Assembly: GCF_004134825.1 (NCBI RefSeq) | Contig: NZ_SDPN01000002.1 | Coordinates: forward strand, 62,001 to 126,000 | Source of the DNA: Agromyces albus | GTDB lineage: Bacteria > Actinomycetota > Actinomycetes > Actinomycetales > Microbacteriaceae | Reading direction: 5' to 3' | DNA: 64,000 nt | Notes under the pieces: model-generated | Told to the model about the DNA's origin: nothing | The model's input: only the letters and a program-made list of their open reading frames with translations | Database searches by the model: none | Part shown: piece after piece, positions 50,606 through 59,678 of the stretch | Layout: the number at the start of each line of letters is the position of its first letter | Position numbering within the stretch: the stretch's first letter is position 1 | Position numbers and translations under genes: made by a program

Positions 50606-51253
50606 TCAGGGCGTCGCCGCGAACGCGGCGAAGCGCGACTGAGGCGGTCCGCGACGCGAGAGTGAAGACTGCAGGAACGCGACACCATGCGGTGCCACGA
50701 CAAGGCCGACCGCCGGGGAGAGGTGCATTCCGGTGGGGGGTACGAGCGGCGCTGCAACGAGGATCCAGGCGAGCCGGATGCCGCGGGCGACAACCTGGAT
50801 GCCGTTCAGAACCCGGTCGGTCAGCGCGATCGCGGCGACCGTGAGCGCCGCGGCGCACACATGCGCGACGAGCATCGCCGACCCGAAGTGCTCGTCATGT
50901 GCGGCAGCCGACGCGTCGACGCCCAGCACGAGCGATGAACGGAGATGATCGGCGTCGGCGTGTGGGCGCAACGGTGCGCCGGCCGCTCCGACGATGTTCT
51001 CGCCCGCGGTCAGCGAATAGAGCGCGTGCAGCGTGAACTGCGCGGCGGCCGCGGCGAGGCCGGCCCGGACTGTGCTCTGCCGGCTCCCGATCATCACGAT
51101 CGCGAATGGTCCGGAGAATGCCAGCGACAGCGCGATCGTCGCCGCCCCCGGCGGGTTGCCGCCGCCGATGGTGTGCGCGAGCGACGCGAGGAGAATCGCG
51201 CTCACGGCGACGGAGAGTCCTCGTGCAACCCGGGCGCCTCGACCGATTTGCAC
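50606..51253 (-). CDS. Multi-span membrane protein next to YcnI
   Basis: 215 residues, hydrophobic throughout, with about five helices (LSVAVSAILLASLAHTIGGG, LAFSGPFAIVMIG, LVAHVCAAALTVAAIALTD, IRLAWILVAAPLV). Several His residues (AHTIGGG, FTLHALYS, HADADHL, AAHDEHFG, LVAHV, GMHLSP) are notable in a protein beside a copper-binding YcnI. TAGGCT six bases before the GTG suggests a leaderless start. Family unassigned; copper-related role is inference from context. Confidence 0.7.
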   Translation of the reverse strand: MQIGRGARVARGLSVAVSAILLASLAHTIGGGNPPGAATIALSLAFSGPFAIVMIGSRQSTVRAGLAAAAAQFTLHALYSLTAGENIVGAAGAPLRPHADADHLRSSLVLGVDASAAAHDEHFGSAMLVAHVCAAALTVAAIALTDRVLNGIQVVARGIRLAWILVAAPLVPPTGMHLSPAVGLVVAPHGVAFLQSSLSRRGPPQSRFAAFAATP

Positions 51254-51382
51254 GACACGAGCCTAAGCCACGAACCCGACGACCTGAGTGACGCATCTTC
51301 CGCGTGCGGGCGTCGCGGGCGAACGGAGTCAGCCCCCCGTTGTGGGGTAACCCCTTCGTGTGGACCGCGGTCTGCCGAGCCA

Positions 51383-51388
51383 TAGACT
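51383..51388 (+). promoter_or_regulatory. -10 element of a leaderless gene
   Basis: TAGACT ends seven bases before GTG 51396. On the other strand TAGGCT (51265-51260) ends six bases before GTG 51253, so the divergent pair is built symmetrically. Confidence 0.5.
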
Positions 51389-51395
51389 TCGCGAT

Positions 51396-52295
51396 GTGAC
51401 TCTGGCCCAGGCGTTCGATCGCATCCGACGGCACACGTGGGTGCCGGTCGCCGCGATCGCGGCATCCGCGCTGCTGCTCGGTGTCGCGACCGCCGGACAC
51501 ACGGCCGTCGTCGACGCCCAAGCCCGCGGCATCCGCCACGCCGACATCGATCGCGTCACCGCGTCGATGGCGGCCACCTTCGACACCGGGCGGGGCATCG
51601 TGGGGGCGCACTTCACGGCAGCGGTATGCGTGGCGGAGGCCTCAGCGCAACTGGCTCCTGTCGCCGATGGAGGTGCGCGATTCACCGCCGCATCGCTCGA
51701 CCGGGCGTCGGCCGTCGTGCAGCGGGCAGCCGTTGCTGCGTTGGTGCCGGCCTACGACCCCGCGCAGCCGATGCAGGTGCCCGGTGACGCGAATGTCGAT
51801 GCGCTCGATACAGCGCTCGTCCAGCTCCGCCGCGCCCAGATGGATGCCGAGGCGGAGATCGCGGCGCTCGCGTCGAAGGCGCGGCGCACCGAACAGGAGT
51901 GCGAGCTCGCGCGCTCGGCCGTGGCGTCGGTCGTCGACGAGGTCACGCGCCGTACCGACGAGTTGATCGCGGCGAACCCGAAGGCTGCCGCGGAAGCGGT
52001 CGCGGGCCTCACCGCCGCGCGTGATGCCGTGGTCGCGGCTGAGTCGGGCGCTGTCGATCGCTGGATCGCGGCCGCCGGCGCCCTCGAGGCGTCGCAGGCC
52101 GCGGCTCTGCTCGCCGAGCAGCACGCCGCCGAAGCGGCGCGAAAGGCTGCGGAAGCGGCTCAGTCGGCACCCGAGCAGAGCCCGGAGCTTCCGGCGTGGC
52201 GGGGGCCGATCTCGCCGCCACCGTCGGAGCCGGGGCAGAGAGACGTCGACCCCGGACCCATCTGCGCGATGTTCCCGGGGATCGGCGCGTGCTGA
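51396..52295 (+). CDS. Membrane-anchored coiled-coil protein of unknown function
   Basis: 299 residues from GTG 51396. One membrane helix near residues 18-35 (PVAAIAASALLLGVATAG), then a long extracytoplasmic helical section, rich in Ala and Glu (QMDAEAEIAALASKARR, AEQHAAEAARKAAEAAQ), and a short tail with Pro and two Cys (PICAMFPGIGAC). Two further Cys (AVCVAEA, QECELAR) occur. The pattern is shared by many uncharacterised Microbacteriaceae proteins. Function unknown. Confidence 0.65.
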   Translation: MTLAQAFDRIRRHTWVPVAAIAASALLLGVATAGHTAVVDAQARGIRHADIDRVTASMAATFDTGRGIVGAHFTAAVCVAEASAQLAPVADGGARFTAASLDRASAVVQRAAVAALVPAYDPAQPMQVPGDANVDALDTALVQLRRAQMDAEAEIAALASKARRTEQECELARSAVASVVDEVTRRTDELIAANPKAAAEAVAGLTAARDAVVAAESGAVDRWIAAAGALEASQAAALLAEQHAAEAARKAAEAAQSAPEQSPELPAWRGPISPPPSEPGQRDVDPGPICAMFPGIGAC

Positions 52296-52311
52296 CAGGG
52301 ATGCCGCCGGC

Positions 52312-52932
52312 GTGACGGGCGAGAAGTACGACGTGAAGCGCGCATACCGCGAGCTCTACTCGCCGTCGGCGCGCGACTTCGCCGTGGTCGAGGTGCCGCC
52401 GATGCGATACCTCGCCATCGACGGACACGGTGACCCCAACGCGGCGCAGGACTACGCCGACGCGGTGACCGCCCTGTTCAGCGTGGCCTACGCCGTGAAG
52501 TTCCGCAGCAAGCGGGAGCTCGGGCGCGATTTCGTCGTCGCCCCGCTCGAGGGCATGTGGCGAGCCGATGATCCCGAGGTCTTCATCACTCGCGACAAGA
52601 GCGCGTGGAGCTGGACGATGCTCATCTCCCAGCCCGACTGGATCAACGAGGAACACGTCGGCAGGGCGATCGCCGCCGACACGAAGGCTCCACGGCCGGC
52701 ACTCGACCGGATGCGGCTCGAGCGGATATACGAGGGCTCGGCGGTGCAGATCCTGCACCTCGGGCCATACGACGCCGAGACGGCGACGCTCGAGCGCCTC
52801 CACCACGAGTGGATGCCCGCGCACGGCCTCACGTTCAACGGCGATCATCACGAGATCTACCTCAGCGATGCTCGCCGCACCCCGCCCGAGAAGCTCCGCA
52901 CGATCCTGCGGCAACCGGTGCGCCCGGTGTGA
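52312..52932 (+). CDS. GyrI-like small-molecule-binding protein
   Basis: 206 residues from GTG 52312. The pattern YRELYSPSARDFAVVEVPPMRYLAIDGHGDPN at the start and LHLGPYDAETATLERLHHEWMPAHGLTFNGDHHEIYLSDARRTPPEKLRTILRQPV near the end is that of stand-alone GyrI-like domain proteins. The conserved HEIYLSDxRRTxPEK block is especially diagnostic. GyrI-like domains bind or hydrolyse small toxic compounds. Followed by a strong bidirectional hairpin. Confidence 0.87.
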   Translation: MTGEKYDVKRAYRELYSPSARDFAVVEVPPMRYLAIDGHGDPNAAQDYADAVTALFSVAYAVKFRSKRELGRDFVVAPLEGMWRADDPEVFITRDKSAWSWTMLISQPDWINEEHVGRAIAADTKAPRPALDRMRLERIYEGSAVQILHLGPYDAETATLERLHHEWMPAHGLTFNGDHHEIYLSDARRTPPEKLRTILRQPVRPV

Positions 52933-52940
52933 CCGCTCGG

Positions 52941-52977
52941 CCGCGAGCGGGAACCGTGCACCGGTTCCCGCTCGCGG
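52941..52977. terminator. Strong bidirectional hairpin
   Basis: Perfect 16-base stem (left arm CCGCGAGCGGGAACCG, 52941-52956) with a 5-base loop, between two convergent genes. Confidence 0.8.
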
Positions 52978-52986
52978 GGCGACGTA

Positions 52987-54345
52987 TCAGCCGAAGCGCG
53001 GGTCGTTGCCGGCCGCGGTGCTGACGGTGAGGCCGAGTGCGGCGGCGATGTCGTCCCAGGCGACGTACGAGAAGTTCGTCGCGTCGCGGCCGTCGGCGAC
53101 ATCCGCTCCCGTCTCCGGCTCATCGTGCGTGACGAGCAGGCCCTGCTGGTAGTCGCCGACCGGGCGGTTCGTCACCGCGAGGCCGTCGGAGCCGTTGATC
53201 TCGTCGGCACCGTCGACGCCGTCGACGCGGAAGCTGCCGATGAGGCGATTCGAGCCCTGTCGCTGGTAGACGGCGAACGTGTCGTCGCCCTGGCTCGACA
53301 CGATGAGGTAGCCGGTGCCGCGGGGACCGTAGTAGAGGTCGACACCCTCGGCATCGGCCTCGAGCACGGAGCCGCCGAAGCCGGTGGCCTCGGGGTCGAC
53401 GGGCTCGCACTCCTCGGTCTCGGGGTCGTAGGCGTCGTGGATACCGAAGTCCTTCACCCGGTCGATGAGCTTCGGCTCATCCGAGCCGAACGGCAGCTGC
53501 ACGCGCCAGAGGCCCACGTCTTCCTGACCCGCGTAGAGCACGCCCGAGCGCTGGTCGACGGTGACTCCCTCGAGCTGCGGGCCGATGCCCGGCTCGTTGC
53601 ACGGCGTCCACGTGGTGCCGTCGGGCAGCGGGAATGAGGACGGGATCTCGGTCGTCGCGACATCCGTGTAGCCGAGGCCACCGGCGACCTCGACGATGCG
53701 GGCGGTCGCGAGCATCGGCGCGCCCTCCTGCGTGACGACGACGGATGCCGCGCCGCCCTTCGGCTGCCACACGGCGAGGCCGTATGCGGTGTGCTCCTCG
53801 TCGACCGTCGCGCGGTCGGGGCTGAACAGGAACGCCTGCTCGGGCGCGGTCACCTCGACGAGCGGGGTTGCCGCGTCGGCGCCGACCGGGTCGATCGTGA
53901 AGAAGCGGAGCTGGTCGTTGTACCGGTCGGACACGACGGCCACATCGACGCGCTCGCCGCCGAACTCGATGCCATAGGCGATGTCCACGTTGTTGTACCG
54001 GCCGACGGCGCCGTCGGCGCGCGGTGCCGCCGTGGCGGGCAGCGACTGGAGCTCGTCGTCGGCGAGATCGTAGACGCGCAGGCCGCCCTCCTTCGCGGTG
54101 ACGATCACGAGCGAGGCATCCGTGTCGCCCGGGTGCACCCAGATGGCAGGGTCGTCGCCGACCGCGTTGCCGCCCTCGTCGTCGTCGTAGAGGGCGGGCG
54201 TCTCGTTGTCGGTGGTCACGGTCGCGAACAGGGGCGCCGCAGGTTCGGGGCGGTCGGATGGTGCTGCCACAGCCGCAGCGCTGCCGCCGAGGAGGAGCGC
54301 GCACGCAGCGGCCGCTGCAAGGGAACCGGTCAGGAGTGAGTTCAT
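52987..54345 (-). CDS. Exported beta-propeller phytase
   Basis: 452 residues from ATG 54345 (GAAGGTC six bases upstream). Signal peptide about 1-30. Family marks: DDPAIWVHPGDTDASLVIVTAKEGGLRVYDL-type first blade (D-D-P-A-I-W, K-x-G-L), RYNNVDIAYGIEF, CNEPGIGPQLEGVTVDQ and YYGPRGTGYLIVSSQGDDTFAVYQR. Many Asp/Glu residues provide calcium sites. It would release phosphate from phytate outside the cell. The end SYVAWDDIA is also typical. No phosphate-response site is evident upstream. Confidence 0.92.
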   Translation of the reverse strand: MNSLLTGSLAAAAACALLLGGSAAAVAAPSDRPEPAAPLFATVTTDNETPALYDDDEGGNAVGDDPAIWVHPGDTDASLVIVTAKEGGLRVYDLADDELQSLPATAAPRADGAVGRYNNVDIAYGIEFGGERVDVAVVSDRYNDQLRFFTIDPVGADAATPLVEVTAPEQAFLFSPDRATVDEEHTAYGLAVWQPKGGAASVVVTQEGAPMLATARIVEVAGGLGYTDVATTEIPSSFPLPDGTTWTPCNEPGIGPQLEGVTVDQRSGVLYAGQEDVGLWRVQLPFGSDEPKLIDRVKDFGIHDAYDPETEECEPVDPEATGFGGSVLEADAEGVDLYYGPRGTGYLIVSSQGDDTFAVYQRQGSNRLIGSFRVDGVDGADEINGSDGLAVTNRPVGDYQQGLLVTHDEPETGADVADGRDATNFSYVAWDDIAAALGLTVSTAAGNDPRFG

Positions 54346-54455
54346 GCCGATGACCTTCACGCATCCAGCCGAACTCATCGTGACGCGACGGTGTACGCCG
54401 CGCCAACTCCCGACGGGAAGCGAGCTTCGAACTCAGGCAACGACCACGCCGTCGG

Positions 54456-55142
54456 TCAGTGATCGCCCTCGGGCGGCGCAAGGCGCACGATCGACCCCGC
54501 AGGGGGCAGTGCGTCGAGGTCGTGGGTGACGGCGACGACCGCGGTGCCGGCAGCGGTCGCGCACGAGATCGCGTCGGCGACGGCGTCGCGGGCGGATGCG
54601 TCGAGCGACGCCATCGGCTCGTCGAGCAGCAGGAGTCGCGCCTGCTGGGCGAGGCCCTGCGCGATGAGGGCTCGCTGGCGCTGGCCTCCCGACAACTCGG
54701 CGACGGGGCGGCGGTGCAGCGGGGCCATGCCGACCGTGTCGAGCGCGTCGGCGACGATCGCGCGGTCGGCGCGGGAGAGCGGCCGCCAGAACCCGGCGTG
54801 CTGCCAGCGGCCCATCGCCACGAGCTCGCCGACCGTGATCGGCAGACGGTCGGAGAGCGCCGTCCGCTGCGGGACGAACGCGATCGATGCGGCATCCGCA
54901 TGCTCCACGCGCCCCGCGTGCGGTTGCAGGAGACCGGCGAGTACTGCGAGCAGCGTCGACTTGCCGGCGCCGTTCGGGCCGACGATCGCGGTCATCTCAC
55001 CAGGGAGCGCCACAAGGTCGACGCCGCGCAGCACGGGCCGGCCGCCGAGGTCGACATGTACCCCGGCGGCCCGCACCGCGGGCGATGCGGGAGCAGCAGC
55101 GGGGCGATCGGAACGGGAGGAAGCAGTGGGCGCAACGGGCAC
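54456..55142 (-). CDS. aztA: Zinc ABC transporter ATPase AztA
   Basis: 228 residues from GTG 55142. Walker A GPNGAGKST (about 53-61), Q-loop VPQRTAL, ABC signature LSGGQRQR (about 150-157), Walker B LLLLDEPMASLD and the switch VTHDLD are intact. It resembles ZnuC/MntB-type ATPases of metal importers. TATAGT ends seven bases before the GTG, so it should be leaderless. It is divergent from the permease gene, across a Zur-type site. Confidence 0.92.
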   Translation of the reverse strand: MPVAPTASSRSDRPAAAPASPAVRAAGVHVDLGGRPVLRGVDLVALPGEMTAIVGPNGAGKSTLLAVLAGLLQPHAGRVEHADAASIAFVPQRTALSDRLPITVGELVAMGRWQHAGFWRPLSRADRAIVADALDTVGMAPLHRRPVAELSGGQRQRALIAQGLAQQARLLLLDEPMASLDASARDAVADAISCATAAGTAVVAVTHDLDALPPAGSIVRLAPPEGDH

Positions 55143-55149
55143 GCACGTT

Positions 55150-55189
55150 ACTATAGCGAATGATAATCGTTCTCAATTAGTGCTACGGT
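55150..55189. promoter_or_regulatory. Zur box between two divergent leaderless promoters
   Basis: GAATGATAATCGTTC (55158-55172) is an imperfect palindrome with GAA.GAT/ATC.TTC arms, similar to the AT-rich zinc-uptake-repressor boxes of actinobacteria. TATAGT on the minus strand (55155-55150) and TACGGT on the plus strand (55184-55189) are the two -10 elements, seven and eight bases from their GTG starts. Confidence 0.7.
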
Positions 55190-55197
55190 GACTCTTC

Positions 55198-56097
55198 GTG
55201 ACCCTGCTCCTCGACCCGTTCGCCACGGCGTTCATGCTGCGCGCGCTCGCCGCCGGCGTCCTCGTCGCTGTCATGTGCGCGATCGTCGGCACCTGGGTCG
55301 TGGCGCGGGGCATGGCGTTCCTCGGCGAGGCGATGGCGCACGGCGTACTGCCCGGAGTGGCCGTCGCGTCGCTGATCGGCGCACCCACGCTCGTCGGTGC
55401 CGCCGTGAGCGCTGCGCTCATGTCGGTCGGCGTGAGCGTCGTGCAGCGCCGCTGGCGGCTCTCGGCCGACACGAGCATCGGCCTGCTCTTCGTCGCGAGC
55501 CTCGCACTCGGCGTCGTCATCATCTCGGGGTCGCGTACTTTCGCGACGGATGCCACGGCCATCCTCTTCGGCGACATCCTCGCCGTGCGACCTGAGCAGC
55601 TCGCTGCGCTCGCCATCGCGGCGGTCCTCACCGCCGTCGCGGCGCTCATGTGGCATCGCGCCTTCGTGGCGCTCGCCGTGGATTCCAGGCAGGCGCAGGT
55701 GCTCGGCCTCCGGCCGCGCCTCGCACACGCGGTGCTCGTCGGACTCGTGGCGCTCGCCGTGATCTCGGCGTACCAGGCGGTCGGGTCGCTGCTGGTCGTC
55801 GGCATGCTGCTCGGGCCGGCCGTCGCCGCCGGACGCTGGACCCATCGCATCCCGACCACCATGGCCCTCGGCGCCGCCATCGGCGCGGTGAGCGTCTGGG
55901 TCGGCCTCCTCATCTCCTGGTATGCAGGCAGCGCGGCGGGGGCGACCGTCGCCCTCACCGCAGTCGTCTCGGCTGCCGTCTCCACGGGCGTCCGCGCCGT
56001 CGTCGATGCCGTGCGGTCGAGGGGGCGTGGGCCGGCCAGGCCCGGGCCGGCCGGGCCCGCCGCCACGACGACGACCCCCGCGCCCGTCTCCGCCTGA
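55198..56097 (+). CDS. aztB: Zinc ABC transporter permease AztB
   Basis: 299 residues from GTG 55198. Eight or so hydrophobic segments of the ABC-3 (ZnuB/MntC) permease family; family marks are RGMAFLGEAMAHGVLPGVAVASLIG near residues 37-62 and VGSLLVVGMLLGPAVAAGRW near 200-220, including the ATPase-docking helix. Ends with a Pro/Ala/Thr-rich tail. First gene of the plus-strand zinc operon. Confidence 0.92.
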   Translation: MTLLLDPFATAFMLRALAAGVLVAVMCAIVGTWVVARGMAFLGEAMAHGVLPGVAVASLIGAPTLVGAAVSAALMSVGVSVVQRRWRLSADTSIGLLFVASLALGVVIISGSRTFATDATAILFGDILAVRPEQLAALAIAAVLTAVAALMWHRAFVALAVDSRQAQVLGLRPRLAHAVLVGLVALAVISAYQAVGSLLVVGMLLGPAVAAGRWTHRIPTTMALGAAIGAVSVWVGLLISWYAGSAAGATVALTAVVSAAVSTGVRAVVDAVRSRGRGPARPGPAGPAATTTTPAPVSA

Positions 56098-56126
56098 CCT
56101 CCCAGCACCACACCCGAAAGGATTCC

Positions 56127-57368
56127 GTGTTCTCTCGCACCACCCTGCCGCCGATCACGGCCATCGCCCTCGCGTTCACGCTCACCGCGTGCGCCGCTGC
56201 CGGCGGCTCGTCGGACGCCGCGGGCGACGACTCCGCCCTCGGCGATGGCCACGGCGCCATCGCCGGCGCCCAGGAGATGCCCGAACCGCAGCTGCACCTG
56301 CTCAGCCTCGACGAGACCGGCACCGTGTCGCACCTCGACCTGCTCGACGAGTCCGTCGACGAGCTCGGCACGGTCGACGGCGTCGCCGACGTCGCGACCG
56401 AGGGCCGCTACGGCTACCTCGTGCGCCCCGACGCGGGCGCCGTCACCGTCGTCGACAGCGGCGTGTGGACGTGGAGCCACATCGACCACTTCCACTACTA
56501 CCGCGGCGAGGCATCCGTGCTCGGCGACGTCAAGGGCAGCGGCCCCGCAACCGTCGCGGCGAACGGCGCCGGCGCCGGGCTCTTCTTCGCCGAGACGGGC
56601 GAGGCCATCGTGCTCGACGCCGCGACCCTCGCCGACGCCAGCCTCGACGAGCGCGTGCACGTCTCGGTCGAACCGCACGACGGGTTCATCGTGCCCGTGG
56701 GCAGCAGCGCGCTCGTGACCGAGCCCGGGGCCGACGGCGCTCCTGCGAGCGTGCGGGTCGTCGACGGCGACGGGAAGCTCGGCGAGACGGTCGAGTGTGC
56801 GAATGCCGCCGGCACGATCGCGACCGTCGTCGGTGTGGTCGTCGGATGCCGCGACGGCGCACTCCTCGCGACGATCGGCGACGCCGGCGTCGTCGAGATC
56901 GAGCGCATCCCGTATCCCGCCGATGCCGGCGCCCCGCCGGCGACGGAGTTCAGGGCCCGGGAGGGCCGGCCGACGGTCGCGGCGGTCGCCGGGGCATCCG
57001 GAATCTGGCTCCTCGACACGCGCAAGCGCACCTGGGCGCTCGTCGACGCGGGCACGCCCATCGTCCAGGCCAGCGCCGTCGACGACAACGACGAGCACGT
57101 GCTCGCCCTCGCCGCCGACGGACGCGTGCTCGTGTTGTCGGGTGCCACGGGGGAGCTGCTCGCCGCGAGCGAGCCGATCGTCGTCGCCTCGGTCGCCGAC
57201 CCCGAACTCGTCACGGGCATCGAACTCATCGCCGACCAGCACCGCGCCTACCTCAACGGGCCCGTCGAGCGGCGGCTGTACGAGATCGACTTCGCGGATG
57301 CCGCGCGCATCGCCCGCACCTTCGACACCGCGGCCGAGCCGCGCTTCACGGTGGAGACGGGCCGATGA
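56127..57368 (+). CDS. aztD: AztD-like zinc-chaperone lipoprotein, first copy
   Basis: 413 residues from GTG 56127, with AAAGGA four bases upstream. Lipobox LTAC (Cys22). It is a beta-propeller-like protein with WTWSHIDHFHYYRG (about 113-126), a His cluster close to the zinc-binding motif of AztD proteins. Overlaps aztC by four bases. In the Paracoccus system AztD passes zinc to AztC; here it is lipid-anchored. It is only distantly similar to the second AztD-like protein downstream. Confidence 0.8.
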   Translation: MFSRTTLPPITAIALAFTLTACAAAGGSSDAAGDDSALGDGHGAIAGAQEMPEPQLHLLSLDETGTVSHLDLLDESVDELGTVDGVADVATEGRYGYLVRPDAGAVTVVDSGVWTWSHIDHFHYYRGEASVLGDVKGSGPATVAANGAGAGLFFAETGEAIVLDAATLADASLDERVHVSVEPHDGFIVPVGSSALVTEPGADGAPASVRVVDGDGKLGETVECANAAGTIATVVGVVVGCRDGALLATIGDAGVVEIERIPYPADAGAPPATEFRAREGRPTVAAVAGASGIWLLDTRKRTWALVDAGTPIVQASAVDDNDEHVLALAADGRVLVLSGATGELLAASEPIVVASVADPELVTGIELIADQHRAYLNGPVERRLYEIDFADAARIARTFDTAAEPRFTVETGR

Positions 57369-58303
57369 GGCGGGCAACGGGCTTTGCCGCCGTCGCTGCC
57401 ATCGTCGCAACCGCAGGGCTCCTGACGGGGTGCGCACCGTCGATCGCGGCCGACCGCCCGCTCGTCGTCGTCACGACGAACATCCTCGGCGATGTCGTCG
57501 GCGAGCTCGTCGGCGACGAGGCCGAGGTCCTCGTGCTGATGCCGCCGGGCGCCGATCCGCACTCGTTCGAGATCTCCGCGCAGACCGCCGCGCGCCTGCG
57601 TGATGCGGAGCTCATCGTCGCCAACGGCATCGGCCTCGAAGAAGGACTCGCGGGCCACGTCGAGTCGGCCGAGGCCGACGGGGTGCCCGTGTTCCTCGCC
57701 GGCGACCACCTCGAGGTGCTCGCCTACGCCGAGGGCGACGCCGAGGGCACGCCCGACCCGCACTTCTGGACCGACCCGGCCCGCATGGTCGACGTCGTGA
57801 CGGCGCTCGGTGAAGAGCTCCCGGCAGAGCTCGCAGATTCCGATTCCGCCTCCGTCGACGTCGACCGCATCGCGGCGAACACCGAGGCGTACCTCGCCGA
57901 GCTCGACGAGCTCGACCGCGAGATGACGGCGACGTTCACCGCCATCCCCGAAGCGCGCCGGGCGCTCGTCACCAACCACCACGTGTTCGGCTACCTCGCC
58001 GACCGATTCGGGTTCCGCATCATCGGCGCGGTCATCCCGAGCGGCACGACCCTCGCTGCGCCGAGCGCGAGCGACCTGCGTGAGCTCGTCGCCGCGATCG
58101 ATGAGGCGGGCGTGCCGACCATCTTCGCCGAGTCCTCCCAGTCCGATCGCCTCGTGCAGGTGCTCGCCGAGGGGGCCGACCGCGACGTCGACGTCGTCGA
58201 GCTCGTCACCGAGTCGCTCACGCCCCCGGGCGGCGACGCCGAGACGTACCTCGACATGATGCGCGTCAACACCGCGCGCATCGCCACCGGGCTCTCCACG
58301 TGA
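57365..58303 (+). CDS. aztC: Zinc-binding lipoprotein AztC
   Basis: 312 residues. Lipobox LTGC (Cys23). Cluster A-I metal-binding fold: the His in DPHSFEIS (about 59-61), the His in PDPHFWTDP (about 137), NHHVFGYLAD (about 205-206) and the acid in ESSQSDRL provide the zinc site. The loop between the first two His (EVLAYAEGDAEGTPD) is acidic and short instead of the His-rich loop of ZnuA. Translationally coupled to the first AztD-like gene. Confidence 0.92.
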   Translation: MRRATGFAAVAAIVATAGLLTGCAPSIAADRPLVVVTTNILGDVVGELVGDEAEVLVLMPPGADPHSFEISAQTAARLRDAELIVANGIGLEEGLAGHVESAEADGVPVFLAGDHLEVLAYAEGDAEGTPDPHFWTDPARMVDVVTALGEELPAELADSDSASVDVDRIAANTEAYLAELDELDREMTATFTAIPEARRALVTNHHVFGYLADRFGFRIIGAVIPSGTTLAAPSASDLRELVAAIDEAGVPTIFAESSQSDRLVQVLAEGADRDVDVVELVTESLTPPGGDAETYLDMMRVNTARIATGLST

Positions 58304-58329
58304 GGCCCACGACCCTGGAAAGGGAACCC

Positions 58330-59574
58330 ATGAAGGTCCTGCCCGCACATCGCGGCGCGCTCGTCGCGTCGCTCGCCGTGGCGGCGCTTGCGCTCACCGG
58401 CTGCGCCACCGCGGCATCCGGAGACGAAGCGGCATCCGCCGGCGACTCCACCGCATCGACCGAGCCCACCTCGCGCGTCGCGCTCGCCTACGAGGGCGGC
58501 GTGTACGTGCTCGACGGCACGACGCTCGAGGTCGTCGACGAGTTCGACACCGAGGAGTTCACGCGCCTCAACGCGGCCGGCGACGGTCGTCACCTCTTCC
58601 TCTCGACGTCGCAGGGCTTCCAGCTGCTCGACGCGGGCACGTGGTCGGATGCCTCGGGCGAGGCGCACACCGCCGAGCCCGAGCTCACCGACCTCCTCGT
58701 CGAGGCCGGCGCCGCCGGCCACGTCGTGCGCCACGGCGGACGCACCGTGCTCTACGACGACACGACGAGCGACACCACGATCTTCGACACCGCCGAGCTG
58801 CTCGAGGCCGACGACGCGCTGCCCGAGGCCGAGGTCGTGCCCGGCACCGAGGCGCACCACGGGGTCTCGATCGTGCTCGAGGACGGCACGCTGCTCACGA
58901 CCGTCGGCAACGCCGACGGCCGCACGGGCATCAGCGTGATCGACGACGACGGCAACGAGGTCGCGTCGAGCGCCGAATGCCCCGGCGTGCACGGCGAAGG
59001 CGCGCTGAAGGGCGAGATCGTCGTCTTCGGGTGCGAGGACGGCGTGCTCGTCTACGACGACGGCGAGATCGTGAAGCTCGACGCACCCGACGAGTTCGGC
59101 CGCATCGGCAACGCGTACGTGTCGGAGACGAGCCCGATCATGGTCAGCGACTACAAGGACGACCCCGACGCCGAGGGCTACCTGCTGCACGCGGTGGGGC
59201 TCGTCGACAGCGAGGCGCGCACGCTCGAGGTCGTGCGCCTGCCCGAGGGCGTCGAGTACACGTGGCGCGGCATCGCCCGCGGCCCGAACGACCAGGCGTT
59301 CATCCTCTCGGCCGACGGCGCCGTGCACGTGCTCGACCCCGAGACCGGCGAGATCACCGACTCGTGGGAGGTCATCGCGCCGTGGGAGAGCCCCGCCGAG
59401 TGGCAGCAGCCGCACCCCGCGATCGTCGTGAACGGCGACGTCGCGTACGTCACCGAGCCGGCGGCGAACGCCATCCACGTGCTCGACCTGACGACGGGCG
59501 AGATCATCACGACGGCCGAGCTCGAGCACACGCCGAACGAGATCGCCGTCGCCACCGGCGCACCGGTCGAGTAG
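58330..59574 (+). CDS. aztD: AztD-like zinc-chaperone lipoprotein, second copy
   Basis: 414 residues from ATG 58330, preceded by AAAGGGAA. Lipobox LTGC (Cys25). Beta-propeller with repeated strands and the His motifs GTEAHHGVSIVL (about 175-186), CPGVHGEGALKGE, and WQQPHPAIVVNG, the arrangement found in AztD metallochaperones. VYVLDGTTLEVVDEF is the first blade. Two AztD-like genes around one aztC is a duplicated set; this copy looks closer to the characterised protein. Confidence 0.85.
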   Translation: MKVLPAHRGALVASLAVAALALTGCATAASGDEAASAGDSTASTEPTSRVALAYEGGVYVLDGTTLEVVDEFDTEEFTRLNAAGDGRHLFLSTSQGFQLLDAGTWSDASGEAHTAEPELTDLLVEAGAAGHVVRHGGRTVLYDDTTSDTTIFDTAELLEADDALPEAEVVPGTEAHHGVSIVLEDGTLLTTVGNADGRTGISVIDDDGNEVASSAECPGVHGEGALKGEIVVFGCEDGVLVYDDGEIVKLDAPDEFGRIGNAYVSETSPIMVSDYKDDPDAEGYLLHAVGLVDSEARTLEVVRLPEGVEYTWRGIARGPNDQAFILSADGAVHVLDPETGEITDSWEVIAPWESPAEWQQPHPAIVVNGDVAYVTEPAANAIHVLDLTTGEIITTAELEHTPNEIAVATGAPVE

Positions 59575-59609
59575 TCGCGGCGGCGGAGCACGACGCGCCG
59601 CGAAGCAGC

Positions 59610-59643
59610 GAACGCCCGGTCCTCGAACGAGGGCCGGGCGTTC
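59610..59643 (+). terminator. Terminator of the zinc-uptake operon
   Basis: 15-base-pair stem (GAACGCCCGG, then T:G, CCTC) closed by a GAAC tetraloop, 36 bases after the stop of the last azt gene. Confidence 0.8.
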
Positions 59644-59678
59644 GCCGATGTACGGGACGGCAGTGCGGAATCAGGTGT

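Noticed and set aside
55173-57437. A 754-codon antisense open frame over aztB and aztD
   Set aside because: Low-complexity, charge-rich translation; the opposite strand has clear permease and lipoprotein genes with start signals and overlaps.
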